DNA from: Saccharum officinarum
Taxonomy: Eukaryota; Streptophyta; Magnoliopsida; Poales; Poaceae
Assembly (NCBI GenBank): GCA_020631735.1
Contig: CM036209.1
Coordinates: forward strand, 5,865,451 to 5,929,450
DNA length: 64,000 bases
Reading direction: 5' to 3'
In this document: piece by piece, positions 54,801 through 64,000 of the stretch
How positions within the stretch are numbered: the first letter of the stretch is position 1
Layout of the letters: every line of letters starts with the position of its first letter
Translations under genes and position numbers: made by a program
Notes under the pieces: model-generated
What the model was told of the DNA's origin: nothing
The model's input: the letters and a program-made list of their open reading frames with translations, nothing else
Database searches by the model: none

Positions 54801-57702
54801 AGGTAATAAACATTTCTTACACTGATTCGAACTACATGGAATTCCTCTTGGGAATGAAGCACTATAGTGTCCACCAAGGTCATTGTAATTTTACAAATAA
54901 AAACACTCGCATTAGTTTGAGGCATCTGTGACATTTTCTGTATCAGGCTGGTGCTGATGTGATGAAGGGTGTTCATAAGTTTACCCCCTTAATACTTGCT
55001 GCATGAGGGCTTAACAGATTTTTATGAGTGTTTGCTGGAGGCTGGTGCTGATCCTAATGTTCCTGATGATGTAAGTTTGTGTTTATTTTTCAGTTTCTTA
55101 TTAGATTACATGAAGACATGTGCACGGATCAGGTCCGTTCTAGATAAAGTAGCAAGCTGGCTTAAGGATTAAATTTTTTCTTTTATATTGTTATTGGCTC
55201 TAGAATTGATTGTGCAAAGCGATTGAAAATTAGATGTTACAATAACCAATACAATAAGGGGAAATTGTGGGACTGACACAGTTAATGCTTTATTATGTGT
55301 TACTTCAGATCCTCTTCAGCTCCAGTTCACCTGGACTTTAGTCCAGTGAAATGTCATGCTATTGTCCATTGTTATCTTAGATTTTAATCAGATGTTTAAT
55401 AATGTGTACTTATAGCTATTGTTTGCTTTTTTTGTTTACTCTACTATCATATTTCTTTATTTTTGGCTTGTTGGGTTCATAACTAACTCCAGTTTGCTTA
55501 ATAGGCTTTGTTATTGTTTGGGTTATTTTTTTTTGGCAAAGCTGACATATATATTTAAGGGTTCTTCCACATGCTTGAACTGTAATATCGATGTCTCCGT
55601 TTTCCATAGCATCCTTTGCTACAGGTTCATATGTTATTCCTATTTGCACTGCTCTGCAAGTAACATAAAACATTTGTGTCGTTTGAAACAGTCTGGACTC
55701 CTGCCGATAGAAATTGCGGCCTTTGAAAATAGACGGAAAGATGTTGAGATCCTTTTCCGCGTAACATCTCGTATTCCGTCTGTGCATGACTGGAGTGTTG
55801 ATGGGGTACTTACATATGTCAAATCGTTGTTAACAGATCAGGTACTGACTAAACCTTCATTGTTGCACTAAATATTGCGTCACACGATTGCTAAATTCTG
55901 CACATGAGGGTTCCCTATTCTGCAGATTCTTTGATAGATTCCCCTAAGTTGGAAGAACATTTTTCGAATTTAACACATTGCTGTCAGGCCTATTTGTGAA
56001 ATACACTGAAATTGTTTATGAAATATTCATGTAATTAAATTCATCAAGAACTGTGTATAGCTTAAACGGTATGGTCAATTTATCGTACGGCTTATCTCAA
56101 TATATTGCATTTATTCATGTTCTATGCCTATCAAATTTGGACAAGTAAGATGTGATCTGGTCACAGGCTCCTTGCAATCCTCAAGTTTCAGTATACTATT
56201 TATGTTCTCTAATTTGTATCAGGATGACCCTGTGTACACAATGAATCTGGCTGATTTGAGGTTAGAAGGAAGCAAGGCATACAACAAAAAAGATTATTCT
56301 ACTGCAGTAAAACTCTACTCCGTGGTATGTTGCATGATGCACTCGTTTATCGCCATTCGATCCTTTTTGAAACTATGGGGTATAGCAATGTAGTAACGAC
56401 TCGCAAAATGCTGTCATCTCTGACAAAATCATTTCCTGCCACACCACCATTGTGCTAATATTTTCACAAGCATATGGGATTAGGCCTTATTGTATTTTGA
56501 CTACATTGATGAATCAAATGGCCAACCAAGTGCCTAAGCCTACTATATTTTGCAGTGCACAATTTGAGGGTGCTTTGTATGTGCCCTTGGTCGAGTAGTT
56601 GGGAACAAGATCTGCATCTAAACCATTTTGCTATGCCTAGACCGAGTATTGCATTGTGACTTTGTGGTAGAATCTGAAATAATTATGCAATAAGACAGTA
56701 ATTTCATTATATTGGATCAATAGGCCAAACTGTGTTCTTAATTCAGGCATTGGTGAACGAAAGTTCCCAGGAATAGGTTTTAAACCAAATCTGCTTCATA
56801 TCAAAACCAAATCATATCCTTTTTACCCTAATTCTTTGGTACAACATGATTACCACGCCAATTTCTGTAGTACTGACAGTTTGGAAAAAGTGCAGCCATG
56901 CATGTAAGCTGTAGAACTAGCATATATTTATGTGTTAATTATTGGTTTGATGTGGTGTAGGCTATAATGAAAGCTGATTCTGGTGATGCAACATTGCTAT
57001 CGAATAGGAGCCTTTGCTTTATTAAAATGGGTGAAGGAGACAAGGCTTTGGTTGACGCTGAAGCTTGTAGGGCTCTGCAGCCTTGTTGGCCAAAAGCCTG
57101 CTTCAGACAAGGGGCTGCTCATATGCTCTTGAAGGTGATGGTTTATTAATAATATATAACTTAGGGCGCTTATATTGCCGCAGCAAATCTATTTCTATGA
57201 TGACACAGCAAACACTGTTCAGGACTATGAAAAGGCATGTGATGCCTTTCTTGATGGCCTGAAGTTGGACCCGGCTAATGCCAAAGTGGAGAATGCACTT
57301 CGGTACCTATCCAATCCCCTGCTCTGTCTGTCTTTTGTTCTGATAATGGTCTTAGTGTAGTCAAAATTAATAAACCTCATTTGTTTTTATTACTCCCTAT
57401 ATGCATGTTGTAATATAATTAGTGACAACTATATAGCTTCATATTGGAACATCATATAAATAGATTTTATATCGGTTAGGTTAAATGAAGTAATTTTTTT
57501 TGTGTTAGATGATTGATATTATGATGATTGAATAGCCCCCATGTGTATTGCATGCTAATTATATTGGCCCACTTTCTGTGACATTACTGTAATTGACCTA
57601 ATCTAATTATGCAGAGAGTCTTTGAACTACTTGAAGATATCTCGTGCCACAACAAAGTTCTCGGAGTTGTCCCTTGCCCAGAAAAATATTGTGCAATATT
57701 AG
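48809..57702 (+). CDS. Ankyrin-repeat plus TPR protein (ten exons, frame break in exon 5)
   Basis: The exons are 48809-48890, 49032-49208, 51033-51167, 52016-52155, 54947-55070, 55692-55841, 56223-56324, 56961-57134, 57223-57302 and 57615-57702. All introns are GT..AG and phases agree except around exon 5. The product would be about 417 residues. It starts MAPPLVCGKLPHRLLRAAAYGDL. Ankyrin repeats lie in exons 2-6 (GALHVAAAHGR, TPLSCAVRSKK, TPLSIAVGKG, TPLHVAAMENH). TPR-type helices lie in exons 7-9 (EGSKAYNKKDYSTAVKLYS, SNRSLCFIKMGEGDKAL, FRQGAAHMLL). The architecture matches a large grass family of ankyrin-TPR proteins, expected to be soluble protein-binding adaptors. Exon 5 is 124 bases where 126 are needed: two one-base losses in 55006-55018 create a TGA. 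It is either a young pseudogene or a consensus error. Confidence 0.85.
49209..51032 (+). other. Intron 2 of the ankyrin-TPR gene, repeat-filled
   Basis: It is 1.8 kb with no second gene recognised. The middle is GC-rich (about 49950-50280) with repeated GGTGCTCGCC words. It is followed by degenerate TGTTGCAAGTGTTTC repeats. Confidence 0.6.
50310..50700. repeat. Degenerate TGTTGCAAGTGTTTCATCTGG repeats
   Basis: Words such as ATGTTGCAA, GTGTTTCA and TCTGGATGTTG recur more than fifteen times with irregular spacing. Long frames here only reflect this repetition. It probably belongs to a DNA transposon inserted in the intron. Confidence 0.7.
51442..51500 (-). repeat. tRNA-like (SINE-like) box A/box B remnant
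   Basis: The minus strand reads GGTGGAGTGGTTAGGGG and later GGGGGTTCGAGCACC, resembling box A and box B of a tRNA-derived promoter. It is too short for a functional tRNA. Confidence 0.3.
51519..51830. repeat. Two and a bit diverged tandem units of about 145 bp
   Basis: Units start with TTGGAT at about 51519, 51660 and 51808. Each has ACTACAAAGTT, a GAGAT..TACAACTTT-like word and TTTCTCCAT. Such units are typical of the inside of large grass DNA transposons (inference). Confidence 0.65.
52721..52728. repeat. 8-bp target-site duplication (left)
   Basis: AACAAATC is repeated exactly at 53823-53830. Confidence 0.85.
52729..53822. mobile_element. Non-autonomous hAT element (1094 bp) in intron 4
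   Basis: It is bounded by a perfect 8-bp duplication. It has 17-bp imperfect terminal inverted repeats (CTATGCAGCACGGATAC against CTACGTTACACGGATAC, 13 matches) and dense subterminal CGGATACG/CGTATCCG words in both orientations. An 8-bp duplication and subterminal repeats indicate hAT. It has no transposase. The centre (53380-53600) is GC-rich with repeats of a GAGCAGGGATGGATGCTCGT-like unit. Confidence 0.85.
53995..54236. mobile_element. Tourist-like MITE in intron 4
   Basis: TAA duplications are at 53992-53994 and 54237-54239. Terminal repeats are GGGTGTGTTTA against GGCCCCGTTTA. The inside (GACTAACTAGGCTTAAAAGATTC, shortened here) is typical of a common grass MITE family. Confidence 0.75.
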
Positions 57703-58238
57703 GTCTGCCTGCTTTGCTTTGGTGTCCGGCGCCTTAATATGCAATTACCCGATATTTTTCTTTGCATTAGCTATCAGTTGGGTTCCAAACATATATTTTA
57801 TTATCAACTTCAGTTGGGTTCCGAAGATATATTTTATTACCAACTTTCTTCTTTTGTACGAAGTATATATGCTGGCAACATGGCTGCATATACTGATCGT
57901 TGCTTAATTTAATTTTGAGTAGCAAGTTTTAAATTGTGAATATTGCTGTGGTGCTCAAAGGCATGTCAGGGCGACGTGTTTTAACTTTTAAGACTTGAAC
58001 GGTGTTTTTGTGTGTGCATGTGGTCACTCGGATGGATACACTTGCAGCCAATAAGGTTTTTGTGGGTGGATCTTGCGGTCTCTTTTGATGCTAGTATATA
58101 TTAGCTGCAGACATGAATTGGCCACTCGATCGATCAAGACATGTAATAAAATGAGCTAGGATCATATGCTTACAGTGGATCTTGCTCTCGCATGTAGTAT
58201 ACACCCTACTAAGAAGGCACAAATTGAAGCTTGTCAAT
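57703..58238. other. 3' flank of the ankyrin-TPR gene
   Basis: No gene is seen. A diverged direct repeat, GTTGGGTTCCAAACATATATT and GTTGGGTTCCGAAGATATATT (57778 and 57814), lies in the probable 3' UTR. Confidence 0.5.
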
Positions 58239-58241
58239 TAA

Positions 58242-58419
58242 AGGGGTGTCTTCAGATTTTGCAGCTCTGCTCCAGCTTCATCTTGCCAAACACCTCTGGC
58301 TCCTAAAACTTTGCTGTGTGAAAATTGTAGAGTTAGGGGCCAACTGCTCCACAAACTTTATAGCGGAACTGCTCCATGGTGAAATTGGTAGAGCAGAGCT
58401 GAAAAAAACAAACAAGACC
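58242..58419. mobile_element. MITE with TAA duplications (178 bp)
   Basis: TAA is at 58239-58241 and 58420-58422. The ends are AGGGGTGTCTT and the reverse of AACAAACAAGACC. The inside has inverted GCTCTGCTCC-like words. Confidence 0.6.
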
Positions 58420-58866
58420 TAAGTAAGACCGGGAATAGCTAGCACAACATGTGCGGGACATGAACTAGATAGGACCTTGTCGACGGAAGAAAGGCCCATA
58501 TACCTCTAAAGAAGCTATTGGGGAGCCTCAAAATGTTTCTCAGATTCCAAGGAGAAGCACTATATTACACTATAATGGAATGAGAAAACTTCATCCTAGT
58601 AACTCCCTTTACGTGTGGGGCATGTGTAAGGTTTTTTCCATTGCCCTACCCATTGGCCCACTAGAGGGCTAGCAGTCAATCTCTTATTAGTAGCTCTCTT
58701 CTCTGCATTTTGACCCAAATGAGATTATATGTCTTTATTTTGCCATCAACTGATTTCTAGCGTGAAAAGCTAAGGAGGGACTCTTTTGTTTTGGTCAGGC
58801 ATATCATGAGGAAGATTAATATAACCAGATCCAGGAGTGAGCAACATAGAATAACGATGATCGTAG

Positions 58867-58896
58867 ACACCCCCAATACAAAATATATGGGGGTGT
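58867..58896. other. Short perfect-arm hairpin
   Basis: ACACCCCC (58867-58874) and GGGGGTGT (58889-58896) flank a 14-base AT-rich loop. No T run follows, so it is not a terminator. Confidence 0.5.
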
Positions 58897-59071
58897 TCTA
58901 CTCGGCAGCGTGAGATCCTTATTCTTCATTCATCACACGGACATGAATCACCAATTTTACCTAGCGCCATAAAAAACCTGATAGGTGCTCGAGTGACAAC
59001 ATGCACGTTGCATTATCTCCTCTCCTCCATCCCCTCTCTACTAATGGGCAGGGGGCATGAGCCCCCCTAAG

Positions 59072-59238
59072 CAGTGGCGGATATAGGCCTAGGGCCACTA
59101 GGGTTGTGGACATAGGTGTGGCCAAGAAACATCTTATACCCCCTTAAAAATTCTAGCCCAATAGCCTTAAACATCAACCCAAAATATACACATTTTGAGA
59201 GTGGCCCTAGGCATAAAAAATGGCCAGCTCCGCCACTG
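59072..59238. mobile_element. hAT-type MITE (167 bp)
   Basis: The ends are CAGTGGCGGA and its exact reverse, TCCGCCACTG. Flanks CCCCTAAG and GCCCTAGG are similar at six of eight positions, compatible with an aged 8-bp duplication. Confidence 0.6.
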
Positions 59239-59409
59239 GCCCTAGGGGTGTCCTCAAGTTGGGTCCGCGCCCCTGTGTAAGCTTACATTCATACACATGA
59301 CCATATGAGAAGGAAGTATAAGTTTGAGGACACCATCAAAATTATTCTATATTGCAAATACACAAATCTACCTTAATCTTAGTTTTGTGTACCAAGACTC
59401 TAATGCCAG

Positions 59410-59975
59410 CCACTGGTTTTTGTATCCTAAAGACAACAAGTTTGACATTCTAGCATGGTGGAAGGTTAATTCGTCGAGGTTCCTAGTATTAGCACAACTG
59501 GCTTGTGATGTGTATTAGCAATTCAGATTTCAACTGTCTCATTAGAGTCGGTATTTAGCACAACTGGTCGAATACTTGATGACTTTAGGACCTCCCTCGC
59601 TTCAGCACTTGTCTGTACTCAAGATTGGTTGCTAAGGACCACTCCCATTAATATATATCTAGGAGGACATGGAGCAACAGTGGCGGAAGAAGAAGGAAAG
59701 GAGGGGCGGAAGGAAGAAGAAGAGGAAGCAGCCCCCTGCTGTCAATTCTGCCTCCGCCGCTGTGGAGCAACTAGGTGAACTAGAGAAAGGTATTCAAGAA
59801 ACTCTTGTCATATTGTTTATATTCTTTTGTGATGGAATAATCACTAATTGTTTCATCAGAATTTCAGTGTTGATTTGTAGAATATGCTGAAGGGAAAGGT
59901 AAATGCAAGGCTGATTCACAATCACAAGGTGAAAGCAAGGCAACAACAACAACAACACCCACCACCACTTCATAA
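59410..59975 (+). pseudogene. hAT transposase C-terminal relic with Lys-rich tail
   Basis: DKFDILAWWKVNSSRF leads to a TAG at 59516. In a shifted frame it continues with ISTVSLESVFSTTGRIL and SALVCTQDWL, the hAT dimerisation signature of RICESLEEPER-like proteins. From 59669 a Lys/Arg-rich tail follows (MEQQWRKKKERRGG). It has an apparent GT..AG intron (59790-59880) and a short exon ending at a TAA (59973-59975). The upstream catalytic part is missing. Confidence 0.7.
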
Positions 59976-60649
59976 ATATGGTGAGTTCACTTATGTCAAA
60001 TCCTGATCAAGAACTCTTAGTGGTTGGAGATTGGCTGGTTGCTATGAAGCCATGATGGCACTCTGCCATGTCTTACTGTCTTAGAACTCTGCTACTTTGT
60101 GTCATGTGTAAACCTCTGCAATTTTGTAGTTTTATTTAGTGTTGTAATGAACTAATGTGTTGGCACTTGGCACTTTGGCAGTGCCGTAGACTAGCACAAA
60201 TTATGTCAGATTGTGTTTGAACTTATGCTCTTGGAGCTTGATGTTGATGATGTCCTGCTCCTTTAGTCCTATGATCCCGTCTGACTGTGATGAACTGATG
60301 TTGTGAAGCCTGTGACTGAACACTGAAGTGTGGTGTAATTTAATATCTCATATCTGCACGACTGTACAGATTGTACTCACGCTACTGAAGATTGGTCCTT
60401 TTTGGGTCAACTCGAACAGACTAAACTGAAAAACCAAAAACTGAACCGTCAGTCTCTCGATTTTCATGCAAAACTTAAGGTTCCTAAAAGGATGCAGTTA
60501 ACGCGCGACCGTCGCGCTATAGGACATAGCTCGACCCCCTGCACCCGTGTGACCGGCTCAACTCCCCTGCTCGCACTTTCCTTTTTCGGTCCACCCAACC
60601 ATCTATCGACAAACAGCCAGCCACTGCTTTCCATCTGCATGATGTTTGC
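59976..60649. other. Flanking region, nothing recognised
   Basis: No bounded repeat or gene is seen. A short GC-richer stretch near 60500-60600 holds only chance frames on both strands. Confidence 0.45.
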
Positions 60650-60652
60650 TAA

Positions 60653-61091
60653 GAGCATCTTCAAGAGTTTCTAATAAAGCCTCCCAATCTAGGATTTTTG
60701 GCAAGAATAGAAAAAATCCATCTCTAGGAGTTTCCAATCCCACCTTCTAATCTTCTGGCACTTGAAAAAAAAAATCACCGAACACGTGCATATATCCGTG
60801 CGTAGAAGACGCACGTATCGGTCTCCCAATCTAAAGTGGAAGGGCATGCAAAAGAATAAAGAGTAGGAAAATGTTACTAATGCAAATATATAAGAGAGAA
60901 ATAATATATAAAAGTAGTTAGGATAATTTAGAAATAGTATAGGATTCTTGATGCAAAATTGTCTTCTATAACTTAGGAGTGAATTATTGAAAACCGTTGG
61001 AGATGGTCTTATTTATTTTTTAATACTTTTTGGCGAGTTGGAAAACTCCATGGTTTTAGAAAGAATTTTTTAGGAACTCTTAGAGATGCTC
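60653..61091. mobile_element. Tourist/PIF-Harbinger-type MITE (439 bp)
   Basis: TAA is at 60650-60652 and 61092-61094. Terminal repeats GAGCATCTTCAAGAGTTTC and the reverse of GAACTCTTAGAGATGCTC match over about 20 bases with few changes. Confidence 0.8.
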
Positions 61092-61460
61092 TAACATGTC
61101 TAGGCTTTCAGTATGATGTCAGGGTGACACAAGCAAAAAAAAAAGCAAAATGTTTTATTTAAATTGTTATAACTTTTGAATGATGTATCCGTTTTTAATT
61201 CCGTATGCACCGATATGTTCTACGTGACGAGACGAACAAAATTAGACCCCACTTGCCTATATTTCAAAGAATTTTATTTTAGTAGAAAGTTATATGTAAA
61301 ATATGCTAGGAGATTTATAAAAAGAAATTGCTACTATGTAATATTAAACTTGATACTCCAAAAACATACTAAAGGTTTTACATGGTATGCACATTGATTG
61401 TTATATAGTACTTACATAAAGGTACTAACCCTTAAAGAGAGTAACGGAACAAAACAAAAC

Positions 61461-61853
61461 AAGCTGCTACCTGAAGAGGCAAATTATTAAAATAAATATT
61501 GCATAAGCTGCCAATTAGGAAGAAAGTTATTATACACCAAATTACAAAAAGCTAGGAAACATGATTTGCTCCAAACTGGGGGAAACGAGGGTAGCGATAC
61601 AAAAGAAGACAAGTTGGAACCTAGGGGCAAATTATTAGAACAACCATTGCATAAGCTGTCAACTAGAGGGCAAGTTATTATAAAACCCACTATATGAACC
61701 GAGAAATATGAATAGCTAAAAATTGGAGGGACATTTATTAAAAAGACAAGAGTAGCAACAAAAAAAAGATAAGCTGCACCATGAGAGGCAAATTATTAGA
61801 AGAAGCATTGCATAAAGTGTCAACTTAGAGGGTATGTTATTATATAACTAATA
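61461..61853. repeat. Degenerate tandem array, 150-160 bp period
   Basis: Units start AAGCTGCTACC (61461), AAGTTGGAACC (61611) and AAGCTGCACC (61771). Each continues GGCAAATTATTA, then TTGCATAA and a GTTATTATA word. The last unit is partial. Confidence 0.8.
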
Positions 61854-62824
61854 TGTAGGGATTGAGTAATGCTTTCGAACTTAAAACGGTAAATGGAAAC
61901 TGAAACTAAAAACATTTAAAAAAGCTTGACTGAAAACTGAAACTAAGAAAATTGAGAAAATCTTGAGTGAAAAAGCATTGCATAAAGCTTGACTGAAAAA
62001 TAAAAATAAAAAAATATTGAAGAAAATCTTATTTAACTAAAACTAAAAGACACAATGAAAAAAATGAAATAATAAAACTGAAAAAAGAATACACAATGAA
62101 AAAAACGAAACTTAGTAACTGAAATTGACAAAAAAATCATAAAAAATGCAAAGAATACTAAAAAGCAAATAAAACAAAAAAATTCCGCACAAACAGAAAA
62201 AATAAAAATGACACGGCGTGGCCAGGCCGCAAAGGGTCGCTCGCTCCCGTGGGCCAGCCAATCCGTATGCCGGGGGTCGCTCGCTTGCCAGCAGCGCGAC
62301 CGCGCGCGCAATAACGTTTGCGTTACGAAAACTCAAATCTATACCTACTTTCTTAATACAAAAGAGACAAAATTTTAGGCTCGTTTTTTTGTCCATCCAT
62401 TTTTTTCGTCCACCTTCCCCTAACTAACTCTGAGAATGTAAAAACTGTCTCTATTGGTCTGTCTATACCTCTCCTGATTTATATGATAGGTTCTGAATAG
62501 TCACGAATCTAAATCCAAATAGATCTCTGTGATTCCTAATAAGCTGAATTTAGGAATCTTAATATCTCTCTAATCTTTGTTTTCGTCCCGTGGCCGCGTA
62601 AGTCCAGTTTTGTTCGTGTACATGGCGAGAGTCTGGGTTTGAGTCCAGGAGTGAGTCCAGTTTGTATTCGGCTTTGGTTCACGTGTTCGGCAGTTTTTGG
62701 CCAGTTTTGTTCGTGTACGTGGTGAGAGTCCGAGTTTAAGTCAAGTTCATAGCTAGATATAAACTGCCCTCCGTACCCTCCATATGCCGTACGGATCTGA
62801 ATTCGTGAACTGTGTTGATAGCAA
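61854..62824. other. A-rich region without a recognised gene
   Basis: 61860-62200 is A-rich with repeated AACTGAAACTAAAA words. A GC-rich island (62215-62320) follows. The remainder has repeated CAGTTTTGTTCGTGTACRTGG words (62605 and 62700). Confidence 0.5.
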
Positions 62825-62899
62825 TTGTGCATCGCTCTCCCTCACCACGTCGTCGTAGGGTGCAACAGTCTTGACTCTTCCAGCCTTAACCCCAATCAA

Positions 62900-63530
62900 T
62901 TACCTCCTCAAATATCGCATGGAGACCAGCATGGCGAGGCCGGACGCCTCGGGCGCGCGGACAGGCAGAACGGTGCCCGTCACGGAGACGAGCTCGAAGT
63001 CTCGAACCGCCCGCGGAGCAGCACCGTGGCGCCATGCACGGCGACGTCCTCGACCGCGCCGGACGCGCCTAGGACGCAGGCGCCCCGCGGCCCCGGCGAC
63101 GCGCGTACTTCGGCATGCACGCGGTCACGTGCCTGGCCTCCACGTGGGCGAGCTCCACGAGCTGGCTCGCTGCTGTGGCATCGGCCGCCGACTATGAACA
63201 CTGCCGCTCCCGACCTGCTGGGAGGGCGAGGAAGGCGGCAAAGGAGTACGCAAATTTGGCCTCGGCCTCGAAAACCATCCAGTCGCTCTCGCTGAAGGTC
63301 ACACCAAGGATGCAAGGGGCGATGGCGACATTCTGGATGGTGCCAGCGCCGCCTGGGGCTTGCTGGACTGGCACGGACGTGTTCAAAATCTCAATCCCCG
63401 GCGTCATCTACAACGATTTGGAATCAAACCTCCCGATTACTTCCCTCGGCCATGTGGGCAGGGCGATCTCCATGCGCGCCATGTTTGACACCAGCACGCG
63501 GCAGTGTGGCACAACATCATGACCTGCCGG
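62900..63530 (-). other. GC-rich coding-like stretch, unidentified
   Basis: Both strands are open for long runs because of GC content. The most protein-like frame is minus, about 63192-63407 (for example GVTFSESDWMVFEAEAKFA, with a hydrophobic pattern), but its neighbours lie in other frames. I do not recognise a family. It could be a decayed intronless gene or a captured fragment. Confidence 0.3.
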
Positions 63531-64000
63531 CCTGAAACGCCATGCTCACGCGTGCCAGGAAGTCGCGCGACGTGCTCATACTCTTCTCCCACGTGCCCGT
63601 TCCTTGTTGACTCATGTAGCGAGATTAAAAAATCTCAAGCAACACCGCCATCGCAGGCATACTCGAAGTCGACCTGACAATTTACAACCTCGTGTTTCGA
63701 GGGCGCACTAGCGTGGCCACATCATGGTATGTTCGACGGCGCCTGGGCCAAGCTTCTCAGCATATACTCTACATCTCACACGAGCTCCACAACATGTTGT
63801 CCCGAATCGATTATGGAAAGGATTAGGGCTATATTTGACCTGCACCTTACGGACCTGCTTGACTGGGAAGTTAGAGTAAATTGAAGGAAGAGGACCAAAG
63901 GAGATGCTATTGCTACTTTTTTTAGGGAAAGCTATTGCTACTTGTGCTCAAGAATTATTAAATGGGAACATTGCAAAAGAACAAGATTGCTCCTATGTGT
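63531..64000. other. Window end, nothing recognised
   Basis: Only short frames are present. Parts look like continuing decay of the GC-rich stretch. Confidence 0.4.

Noticed and set aside
57370..57500. Another Stowaway-like MITE (ACTCCCT word)
   Set aside because: Only one end-like word, with no second terminal repeat or TA duplication.
58867..58896. Rho-independent terminator
   Set aside because: The hairpin has no T run, and such terminators do not apply to plant nuclear genes.
62337..62370. Helitron 5' end (TCTATACCTACTTTC)
   Set aside because: Similar to some Helitron starts, but I found no CTRR end with hairpin downstream in the window.

Overview
The window is plant nuclear DNA, almost certainly from a grass. 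By inference it is an Andropogoneae-type genome (sorghum, sugarcane or Miscanthus like). The grounds are long Ty1/copia Sirevirus and Ty3/gypsy Tekay- and Tat-type elements, Tourist-like MITEs with TAA duplications, hAT elements, and two intron-bearing genes. There is no bacterial content, no CRISPR array and no convincing complete tRNA or rRNA gene. A run of exactly 100 N (35460-35559) is an assembly gap.

Left part (1-27.7 kb). A decayed hAT transposase lies on the minus strand (363-2499) with its GC-rich 5' region up to about 3.3 kb. A three-layer nest follows. An old gypsy LTR relic (about 3311-3447 and 26963-27700) was hit by a Sirevirus (3448-26962, target duplication GATGG). That Sirevirus was later hit inside its reverse-transcriptase coding region by a 13.2-kb gypsy-type element (9411-22632, target duplication CTCAA). 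The inner element has two nearly identical 3.35-kb LTRs, a third truncated LTR in its middle, two copies of its primer-binding site and gag-like gene, and no reverse transcriptase, RNase H or integrase. It looks non-autonomous. Its LTRs and polypurine tract resemble those of the coding Tekay element at 35.6-42.7 kb, which represents a plausible helper lineage.

Middle part (27.7-48.4 kb). A small three-exon thioredoxin-like gene (28162-29519, minus, 117 aa) lacks the nucleophilic active-site cysteine. It is followed by minus-strand gypsy LTR fragments and a deletion derivative (30172-34840), a receptor-kinase-like fragment beside the gap, a plus-strand Tekay chromovirus with several nonsense mutations (35560-42693), and a Tat-lineage element lacking its protease and RT (42694-47721). 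A MITE remnant closes this part.

Right part (48.8-64 kb). A ten-exon ankyrin-repeat plus TPR gene (48809-57702, plus) is the best ordinary gene. Exon 5 carries a net 2-base loss that breaks the frame. Its fourth intron holds a well-bounded non-autonomous hAT element (8-bp duplication) and a Tourist-like MITE. Downstream are further MITEs, a second hAT transposase relic, a 150-160 bp tandem array, and a GC-rich coding-like stretch I could not identify.

Two decay modes are visible. The autonomous LTR elements carry stops that mostly fit C-to-T or G-to-A transitions, as expected from methylated, silenced DNA. The ankyrin gene, the hAT transposase and the inner element are broken mostly by one-base homopolymer contractions, so consensus error must be excluded before calling them pseudogenes.
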